Of a DNA stretch of 64,000 nucleotides, positions 55,905 through 64,000 are shown piece after piece (positions within the stretch are counted from its first letter, which is position 1; every line of letters begins with the position of its first letter). A program made the translations under genes and the position numbers. The DNA comes from Strix aluco. Taxonomy: Eukaryota > Chordata > Aves > Strigiformes > Strigidae. The notes below the pieces were generated by a model. It was given only the letters and a program-made list of their open reading frames with translations, was not told the DNA's origin and searched no databases. Where the stretch lies: assembly GCF_031877795.1 (NCBI RefSeq), contig NC_133955.1, forward strand, positions 1,674,001-1,738,000, given 5' to 3'.

Positions 55905-58900
55905 ATCCAGGCTGGATTTGAGCCAGTCCTAAAGTGAGGGCTGACACACATGGGCATTTGCAATTCCCTTACACCGGGGTGAAGAGGCAGGACCTTTATT
56001 CCAGCAGTTGCTGGGGAGAACCCACGTGCAGAGAAGGTTGCTCACGCTCCCATGAGAGACAAAGATGCTGAATTCACTGCTGGGACTGCTTGGCTGCCTG
56101 AGAGAAATGTGTACACACAGAAAATAGAGAAACTGAGCTGTGGTTGGATCTGCCTCACAGCGCGTATCTCAGAGCCCACGACAATTAATGATGGGAAAGA
56201 GTTTCCGTCATGTGCTGTAGGTTTTCAGAGACAGAAACCATTTTGCTTTCAGAGATGCTGCAGCCTGCTGAAGGTCCCCATGCTCTCAAAGGGAGGCCTA
56301 AGGAAGCAGGAATATTGTTCCTTTCTGTAATTACTCCATTGTAGCTCCTCCTCATACCAGTGAAGAATTCATCATCCCCCAAATCTTTGTGTAATTTCTG
56401 CCTGAAGATGGTGTTTTTTAACAGATTCCAACCCCGGGGAATGTCCTTATACCAGTTTGTGGCTTCCCACCCAAAACGCCTGTGGCACTTGAGCTGTCAG
56501 CAGAGATTGCCTCCTGATAGCAGCCCCTGCCAGAGAAACTGTCCTGCCAGTGCTCAAACAAAACACACCCCTCACAGCAGAGATGGGAGCTGGGCGAGTC
56601 CATCCCCACGCCGGGAAAGACATGAGCAAATGAGCAAAAAAGACCCTTTTCATGTACTGGCTCTTCTCCACCCAGCCCCATTTCCCTTCCCCCCAGCAAG
56701 GGAAGGGTCTCACACCAGCCCTGGCAGGTTTTGGAGACATCTGGCTGTTTCCAGCTGGTGTGAACCAGGGGGTCCCAAGCCCTGCTCCCTGCAGAGGGAC
56801 CGTGGTGGCACACGTGGGGATACACAAGCTGGGTCCGGTCCCCGTGGCTGCACCTCTGCAGTGCTGTCCCCCACTGTGTCACCCTGTGGTCTCTACGCCA
56901 GGAGCGTGGGACTGGGCAGAGCGTCTTGTGCAAGAGCCAGCACCACTCCATGACCTCTCCAGACAAGAGCATATTTGAAATTCCCAGGAGGTTTTGATGT
57001 GGTTGCTCAGCCAAGCTCCTTAAAGAAACTGAATCGTCAGGGCTGTGCCCATGTTGATGTGGGTAATGGATGGCTTATTCTCTGTGTTGCCCTGTCTCAC
57101 GGTTTAACCACTGCGTTACCAAAGACCAGCATGAACAGATGTCCCTGTGCCCCACAGTGTCCCCGCTGCTCCCAGCCACCAGGCCAACCCGTCCCTCTGA
57201 TGCTGGGTGAGGTGCTGCTGGGTGGACCTCATCCTCTGTGGGGTCCCAGCTGCTGCCAGTGCTCTCACAGGGCCTCCATGAGCTTCTGGGACCCAGTGCT
57301 GCCCTTGAAATGTCAAAGCACGCCTTGAAATGTCTCCTTTCTGGGTGACGGTTTGGTCATTGATTACTTGGAGTCCATGAGGATGCTGTTGGAGACTTGT
57401 CTGTAGTTACATCGCTCGCCTGAGTGGAGAGCTGTTATTGAATATCCAAAACGCTGGATTTTGGCACATCCTACCCCAATGCTCTGCTCTTCCAAGAAAC
57501 TGTCCGAAGCAGTGCCCTGCTGCAGCCTGCTGTGGTGTGTTGTGTTCTGTGGGGACACCACGCAACGCACTGGTGCTCTCCATCAGCTGCAGTGAATTTG
57601 GGGGACCTTGGATGTCCTTGCCACCAGCAGCGCCTGCGTGTGCCACTACAGCGATGTGCCCCATGTGGCCACCATGGTTTTTTCTCTCACCCTACGCAAC
57701 CTCCAGTGTGAGTTGTCATAAGGGTAGGAAATGGATTATCAGCCTGGGAAACCCCAGACCAAAATTACAGTCATGTGCAGAAAGGACTTTTCCTGAACTC
57801 TGTGCAGGACCTGGCCTCCTGGGGATGTGGTTCGCAGGAGTTCACAGCCCAGGGCCCCCAGTACCAGAGCTCCCTGCCTGGTTGTCTGGGATGAACTGCC
57901 AGCAAAGCACAGAAACGCCATGAGAAGGAAAAAGACAGCCGGGTCCATACCAGGGTTTTAAGGGAATGAGGAACAGGAGCAATCTTGGCCCTGCTGAAAC
58001 CCCTGGCCAAGCTCAGCCCAGGACATGGGCAGACATGACATTTTGGGCTGATTCTTCTCCTTTGCCTGCTGGGCACCCCATGATCTTTATGGATGGGGTG
58101 AAGCAGTTTCCCAGGACGTAGGTATAAGCCTGACACAGTCAGACCAGATCAAACACCTGCTTCACCCCTGACATTGGGTGAGCCCCAGGATGGGGTTTTG
58201 CAATAACACAGGCAATAGCCCAGCATAGCCCTGAGGAGTGCTTGGGAAATAAATACAGAGAGGCTGGAGAGATACTCAGATAGTGCCTGATAAGTGTCCT
58301 AAACAGATAGAGCTGGTAGAAACTGAGACTGATAGACAGGAGAACTGCTTAAATGATCATAATCTGCATCAGACAGCTGAACCGGCAAAACTCCAAGCAC
58401 CCCGTGGTTGGAGAGGGGTGGGGGGTGACAACCTCGAAGGGGGTGACAGCACCCCCTGCCCGGCCACCGGTCCCAGTGCTGCTCCTGCATGCCTTGGGAG
58501 ACCCTCAGCACAGCTCTTGCTGCAAGCCTGCCCTAACAACTCTTCCCTTGATAATAAACCAAAATCATGAGAAAAACTGTGCCTGTCCTGCTGTCCAGGG
58601 AGCGCAGGAAAAGGCTGTGTCTTGGTGCAGTTTGCAGGATCTTCAAGTTCCCCTGCCTGATGGCAGTGCGGAGAGGAAAGACTTGGGGAGGAGGGTGCTG
58701 TGTGCCAGCTGAATACAGCCTGCCTCAGATGAACTCAAAAATTCCACCTTCAGAGACACCATTAAAAGCAACAGCGTGACAAAATTAACTGAGAAGGCGA
58801 AGTCCTGAGCCTTTGACCTTCAGGGGGCTCATGGAGGTTCTGCAGCCTCTCCAAGAGCCTGGGCACTAGGCAGGAGCCCTGCAGAGACCAAGGTCCCCCC

Positions 58901-60290
58901 CGCAGCGCCCGACTGGGCAGGCTCAGGGGCACGAGGAAGGGTTGACCTGACGGCAGGTACAGGGAGATTGCTCCGCCGGGGCGATGCAGACACTTCAGAT
59001 CTGGGGCTTTTCCCACTGTGGGGCCAAGGAGTGGGTTTGTTCCCGGGGCCCTGGGAGGAGGCTGTGCTAGCAGAGGGTCTCTCACTGTCTGTCTGAGACA
59101 TTTCTCCAAAAGGTTTTGCTCCTTGCGATGAGCTTAACATGGCTTTATTGTGCTACAGCAAGTGCCCTGGCAAGTACTCTGTCCGAAGAGTCTGCAGCAC
59201 GTGAGAATGACTAATACGGACTACCAGGGCTCAGCAATACATGAAACTTTCTGTAATACTGGGTATTTTTGTGCAGTGGGCCATGCCTGGTCTGCCACGG
59301 GGTTTGCTACTTATGCCCAGAGAGATTAGGGAGAAGCAGCTGATTTTGGCTCACTACCCGTCCCTGGACGAGGCTGATCCACTTGCTCGCTTATTGCTTT
59401 TATAGAGAGGGGCAGGAGAGGAGCAGTGAGGATGGGATACGGGGGGCGGATGACACCGGCCTGAGGACCCCCCTCCTGGACTGATGGACTGATGACATGT
59501 CAGGAGAACTGCAGTTAAGGATGAAACTTCTCTTTTTATTCAATCTTTTCTCCTCCCAAGAGAGTCACAGAGCCTGAACAACAGGCACTAGGGCAAAACC
59601 ACTGGGCAGCATTTTGGGGACCCACAGAGTGGTGGAGGGGGGTCCATGCATACAGCCCTGATCTGGGAATGCCCGCAGAGCCGAGGGAAGATCAGACTCT
59701 TTCAGCATGAGGACTGACCCTTTTTTCCCTGGATCTCACCCACCACATGAGCCATGTCAGGGCTTGTCGGCATGGGCAGGCACAGGCTAGGCAGCCGCCA
59801 GCTCCTTATCAATCCTCACTGCCCAAGAGGGTGTGCAACCCCCATCAGCTGAAGGCCACTTTTGAACAGCTTTAAAATATTTTACAGAATATTTCCATTT
59901 CCGCGTTTTATGCCAAAATGTTTCTCCCTCTTCTTTTTTTTTTCCCCTGAATTTATCAGTGAAGAAAAACAAACAGCAAAACCCAAATATTTTGTTCTGA
60001 TTTCAGCAAAAAACCAAGATTGCAAAACCCCCACCCTCATGTAACAAAAGGCAATCGGGAACACGTTGCTTGCAAAACTGCAGATGCATTCAGGAATATC
60101 CCTAGTTTAAGGCTGTTGAGAAGGTGCTGGTCAAAGGTGGAGAGGAAAGCAAGCCACATACAAAGGCAGCCAACTGTGCACCTTTTGTACTAAACCATCA
60201 AGGTGCACCTTTAGCAAGAAGAGCATCGTGGCGTGTGTTTGGAGCAAGCCCAGCCCTGCACGCAGCGCAGCCTCTGCCCACAGATGATAC
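55905..60290. other. Intergenic sequence between ARL8A and PTPN7
   Basis: No recognisable gene. Minus-strand AATAAA words occur at 59144-59149 and 59535-59540 and could serve as distal PTPN7 poly(A) signals. An AT-richer stretch lies at 59.86-60.06 kb. Confidence 0.5.
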
Positions 60291-60747
60291 GCAGTCAGGA
60301 GAGAGGCTCTGTTTATTTGCAGGGTAATTCTACCAGCTCTGTGTCTAACGGGGTAAACATTTCTGTGCAGCTAAAAGGCAAACTGTGCTTCCGGCGCTCA
60401 CCCAGCTTCAGTTCCTCCGCACATCTTGCTCTTCTGGTTGAGAATAAAACATCGCATGTTTTGAAAGCCAAAGCTTCTTTCCATGGGTGAAATCTGCCTC
60501 AAGCCAGCAGCAACGGCCACATCAAGCACCCACTGAGTCCTTCATGTGAACCCGCCAAACCTTGCTCCTCCCCAGGGTCACAAGGCCACAATCCCCATGG
60601 GTTTGCGCTGCTGTGCTCATCCTGAGGGATGCTCATGCTGCTGCTCTGTGGCCCAGCAGCAGCAGGAGGGATTTTGGTGGATGTGTCTCCAAGGCTGGTG
60701 CAGGAGAGGTCAGAGCGGGGACTTGGCAGCCTGGTGGGAGCCCTGCG
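60291..60747 (-). other. PTPN7: PTPN7 3' UTR (proximal form)
   Basis: Runs from the TAG stop to the first minus-strand AATAAA. A longer UTR using the signals near 59.5 or 59.1 kb is possible, as the human gene has a long 3' UTR. Confidence 0.45.
60312..60317 (-). terminator. PTPN7: PTPN7 candidate poly(A) signal
   Basis: TTTATT on the plus strand, that is AATAAA in the sense of PTPN7, about 430 bases after the stop codon. Confidence 0.5.
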
Positions 60748-60841
60748 CTAGTGGCCTCCCGCCTCCAGCAGCTGGGAAGCGTAGAGAGCTAGTGTGTGAT
60801 GGAGGAACTGGTACTGCTCGCTTGTCTGGATCATCCCGCCT
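60748..60841 (-). CDS. PTPN7: PTPN7 last coding exon
   Basis: Completes the Arg codon and codes for GGMIQTSEQYQFLHHTLALY to the end, then TAG. It holds the Q-loop glutamines. Acceptor cccttgcag. Confidence 0.95.
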
Positions 60842-63217
60842 CTGCAAGGGAAAGGCAGGTCCTGCTGACACCTCACCAAAGCCCACAACCCCATCCCCTG
60901 CTCCCTGCTCCCAGGGCACAAATATTCCTGCTTCACCCATGATGTCCAGGTACTTCTGAAACAGGCGCCAGAACTGCCCAAAGAGTATTGCTGGGCTGTT
61001 CAAAATGCAGATTAGGAGCTGCTTTGACTCTAATTTTTACCAGTACTTCTTGAAAAGTGACAAAATAGAGTGTTTCTGGATTTAGTGGCTGAGCTGGAAG
61101 GAGCAGACTGGCTGCCAGGTTCAGAGCTGCTCTTCTCTCCCTCATGTCCTCAGGTCCCCAGAGCTATAACAGCCCTGACAGCAAAACCAGCCCAGCACTG
61201 GGGAATCATCTGCTGTCAACACATCTGCATCTTTCAGCAATCCTTCTGGTTTCCATCAAAAATTATCCCCATGCCCTGTCACGATGCCCATCCCCACATC
61301 CCTCCTCCCAATCTTGGCACCCAGCAGGACCCTCCAAGGAGCTGCCTGCTCTGAGAACCCACCTGTCTATGCGCAGACGGCACACGATTCCCAGGATATC
61401 CACCTCCCCCTTGTCCTTCAGCTGTTGGCACCCGATCCTGGTAGCAATAAAGCAGCCTGTCCGGCCGATGCCTGCGCTGCGGGACAGACGTAGCTGTGCT
61501 GAGCACCCACAATATCCACTGCCTGGACCTTAATCTGCCCAAGCTGGACGTACTCCTGAATTGTTTTGCTGCCATGATTTCTTTCTAGAGGGATGCTGGG
61601 GTTCCAGTCCCAGCTACCAAACCAACTTTCTTAGCCAGGCACCAAAAGACATGGGTTGGTGTCACTCTGCCATGGCAAGAGGGTCTGGCCACGCTGCATG
61701 TCCCAGCTGAGGCTGCTCTGGAAGCACAAACCCAGTCTGTGCTCCCCACCCCTGTGCAGCGCAGGGGTCTCTTCACCCACCCTCCCCCCCCCAGCTGTGC
61801 TCTAACCCCTGGCACCGAGTGGTTTGCACTGGGGCAGGCCAGCCTGCAGCACTGCATGCTGAGTGCGTTGCATAGGGACAGCCAGGGTCTCTGCTCCCCT
61901 GTCCCCAAGTTCACTCAGCAATGAGAGAAAATATGCAGAGTCCACCTCCTCCAGGAGGGCTGCCCCAAAAAACAGCTTCGCAGCCAAGCCGCAGGCCATG
62001 CTTAGTGGCAGAAGAAGCAGGAGCCTGAGCTGTGTGGATCTGCCATGGTGGCTGGGTCCTGACCCTGCAGCCCTCTCCTGCTCCCACCCTGCTGTCCGCA
62101 GACCCAGGTGCAAACCAGATACGGGGCGGGAAGCACCATGCTAATGCCACCATCCTGATGCCAGGACAGGAGCTGCTGGTTGCACAACTCTGCTATGGGG
62201 TTGCTGTGCCCTGGAATTTCTGCACCACAGCGGGACCAGCACATGAGCATTCACATGTGGGATTTTCCCCTCCAGCATTTGCAGGCTGACCCCAAGGTAA
62301 TGAACACACAGGTGCTCAGGAGAAGGGAAAGCTCTTACCTGCAGTGCACAATGATGGGCCCTGGTCTGGCTGCAGCCTGCAGAGTCTCCTCCACCTTGGA
62401 CACCAAGTGGAGCAGGGGCTTGGCTGACTCAGGTGTCTGCTGGTCCGGCCAGGAAGGGAAGAGGATGTGTTTGACCTGGCGGCATTCACCTTCAAGCTTT
62501 TCCAGCACAGAAGAAAGAGAAATCAGGATGTGGGAACATGGACTCGCTGGGCTGGGCCAAACAAAGCCATGGAGTCCAGCTCAGACAGAAGTCGGGCAGC
62601 CTGTACCCATCTCATTTGCTCTCCTCCCGAATCCCTTCTGAGCCTCTGCCAGACACCCACGAGAGACCAGGGACACTGCAAAGTATCCCATCCCAGAAGA
62701 TGGGAACAGATGCAGAGTGTCCCAGTACTGTCCCCACAGTCCAGGCAAAGCCAGCAAGATACTGTTGGCTAATGTCAGCCCAGGGTGACTACGGAAAGCC
62801 CATGAGGCAGAGCCCAATACCACAGTGCAAACAAAAATGGGCTAGTAGAGGAGCTCTCCCTAACTGATTCCCTCTCCTGTGCCCCCCAGGGCTGAGTCCT
62901 GCTCCCTCTCAGCCTCCTTGGGCAGACAGGAGCTCTGCAGATACCTCCTCTGGCAGGGGGCTCATAAGACCCAGCTCTCCAAGCCTTGAACCCCCCCTCT
63001 CCTCTCACACAGTGTTTCCATCCCACTAGAGAGCCCAGGAGTGTCAGGGGCACTGCCAGGCCCTGCTGGGCTCCCCCTCTGACCCCAGGATGGAGCTCAA
63101 ACCCACCTGGATGGAGAGATCCCGGATCACGTACTCCACACAGTCGCTCACCCCCTGCACATGGATAGTGAAGGGGCCATAGGTGCCCTCCTTCTCGGGC
63201 CAGTAGTGGACACATTT
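60748..63217 (-). CDS. PTPN7: PTPN7 (HePTP) tyrosine phosphatase, C-terminal four exons (partial, 5' end outside the window)
   Basis: The last 158 residues of a kinase-interacting-motif tyrosine phosphatase; human PTPN7 is about 360 residues. In blood cells the cytosolic enzyme removes phosphotyrosine from the activation loop of ERK1/2 and p38, damping antigen-receptor signalling. Seen in order: KCVHYWPEKEGTYGPF, the WPD loop (SWPDQQTPESA) with the general acid Asp, the signature loop HCSAGIGRTG with the catalytic Cys and Arg, and the Q-loop MIQTSEQYQFLHHTL. The exon limits and phases fit a PTPN5/PTPN7/PTPRR-type gene. The residue after WPD is Gln where human PTPN7 has His. The protein ends LLEAGGH. 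The N-terminal kinase-interacting motif lies beyond 64 kb. The near-identical LHHTLALYA segment and the synteny with ARL8A support PTPN7 over PTPN5 or PTPRR. Confidence 0.94.
60842..61362 (-). other. PTPN7 last intron
   Basis: A 0.5 kb GT-AG intron with nothing else recognisable. Confidence 0.85.
61363..61476 (-). CDS. PTPN7: PTPN7 penultimate coding exon
   Basis: Completes the Ser of HCS and codes for AGIGRTGCFIATRIGCQQLK through CRLRID, ending two bases into Arg. It carries the arginine of the signature loop. Donor gtgggt, acceptor tcccgcag. Confidence 0.95.
61477..62338 (-). other. PTPN7 intron within the signature-loop codon
   Basis: A 0.86 kb GT-AG intron that splits the Ser codon directly after the catalytic Cys. 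Nothing else was recognised in it. Confidence 0.85.
62339..62496 (-). CDS. PTPN7: PTPN7 coding exon with the WPD loop
   Basis: Codes for LEGECRQVKHILFPSWPDQQ through ARPGPIIVHC and two bases of Ser. The acceptor was placed at ggaaaag to keep the alignment with human (YQEERRSVKH) ungapped. Donor gtaaga. Confidence 0.92.
62497..63106 (-). other. PTPN7 intron
   Basis: A 0.6 kb GT-AG intron, crossed by a long but unrelated minus-strand open frame. No repeat was recognised. Confidence 0.85.
63107..63217 (-). CDS. PTPN7: PTPN7 coding exon, first in the window
   Basis: Exactly 37 codons in phase 0, KCVHYWPEKEGTYGPFTIHV through RDLSIQ, the strand and loop before the WPD loop. Acceptor tctttcag, donor gtgggt. 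Confidence 0.95.
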
Positions 63218-64000
63218 CTGAAAGAACAAGGCAGGGTTTGTGGCTGTGGAAATGCTCAAGGCACCCACTGGATGTTTGAGCTATACTTTGCTCAGTGCCC
63301 TTGGGAAGAGGCATCACCTGGGGAGGTGTGGAGGTGTGGCAAAGGTGGATGTGGAGTGATACAGAGGGGAAGCTAAGAAAGGGACAGATCCCTCTGTCCA
63401 CATCTGCTCCCCTGCACCCTCTCCCATGACATATGGCTTTCAGACTCAGGTCTGCACGGCTCTCCCCAGCCCCCCAGGAGCTGTGCCTGGGCCAGCCTAT
63501 GTCCTGCCAGACCCAGGAGGGCCCAGATGCTGGTGGAGGGCACAGGGATGCTGTGCCAGCCAGGGAGAGAAGGGAGGAAGGACATGGCCAGGAAAGAGAG
63601 GGTGAGTTCCCCCAGGCTGGTGCTGCTTGGATGGGGAGCCAGGGATCCCAGCCAAGCCACAGGGTGGCTGCCATGTGGGGTACAGTGCTGTTGGGTCGTA
63701 TCCCTCCCTGGATCCACCAGCTGAGAGCTCCCAGCCCAGAGGAGAGTTTCTCGGGGCTGGAGGGACACTGCTGACTGCTGCTTCTGCTCCCTCTCCCAGG
63801 AGTTGCCCTAATCTCTTTATCCTATTATCCAGCTGGCAAAGCATGCCCAGAGCATGAGAGGCCACGTGAGGAGGAGAGGCTCTGATGGATGGCACCAAGG
63901 CTGCAGCCCTGGGGCTCTCCTCCTCCAAGTGTGTTCAATCAGGGGTACCCTCTGAGAGCAAAGCAGAGAGAGCAAGCGGGTGGTCAGACCCCATGTCTGG
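63218..64000 (-). other. PTPN7 intron continuing beyond the window
   Basis: The preceding coding exon (expected to encode the substrate-loop segment with an ATQGP motif) is not present up to the right edge. The open frames here match no part of a phosphatase. Confidence 0.8.

Noticed and set aside
62775-63674. A 299-codon minus-strand frame in the PTPN7 introns
   Set aside because: It reads the real exon at 63107-63217 in the wrong frame and runs across its splice sites. The correct frame matches the phosphatase.

Overview
The window is vertebrate, almost certainly bird, nuclear DNA. Three things point to this: CR1 LINE 3' ends in both orientations, very GC-rich gene-dense sequence with long G and C runs (typical of avian microchromosomes), and three multi-exon genes in the order known from human 1q32.1: GPR37L1 (+), ARL8A (-), PTPN7 (-). 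In human, ELF3 lies upstream of GPR37L1. No ELF3 coding sequence is visible here, so it may lie further left.

Layout. 1-22.2 kb is gene-poor: I recognise no coding exon, but see two CR1 3' ends (6.6 and 17.0 kb), an LTR-like fossil (about 8.9-9.4 kb), a CCAAT-rich patch (7.0-7.1 kb) and an AATAAA-ended candidate transcript end (5.8 kb). 22.2-29.0 kb holds GPR37L1, with two coding exons and a complete 501-residue product. 29.0-30.7 kb is the short tail-to-tail gap. 30.7-52.4 kb holds ARL8A on the minus strand, seven coding exons that join in frame to a complete 186-residue small GTPase; its 14 kb intron 1 carries a nested CR1-in-CR1 insertion and an inverted pair of roughly 300-bp repeats. 52.1-54.1 kb is the ARL8A CpG-rich promoter, a CTCF-like site and a 1.7 kb G-rich minisatellite. 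54.1-60.3 kb is intergenic with one more CR1. 60.3-64.0 kb holds the last four coding exons of PTPN7 (158 C-terminal residues, including the catalytic centre); its 5' exons lie beyond the right edge.

The genes do not form one pathway. GPR37L1 is a glial orphan-type receptor, ARL8A moves lysosomes along microtubules, and PTPN7 is the blood-cell MAP-kinase phosphatase. They are linked by conserved synteny. All nine introns bounded inside the window follow GT-AG and all reading phases join. I found no obviously new biological system. The most unusual structures are the minisatellite directly behind the ARL8A promoter, the direct CR1 copies flanking ARL8A exon 1, the inverted repeat pair, and an unexplained 463-codon open frame inside ARL8A intron 1.
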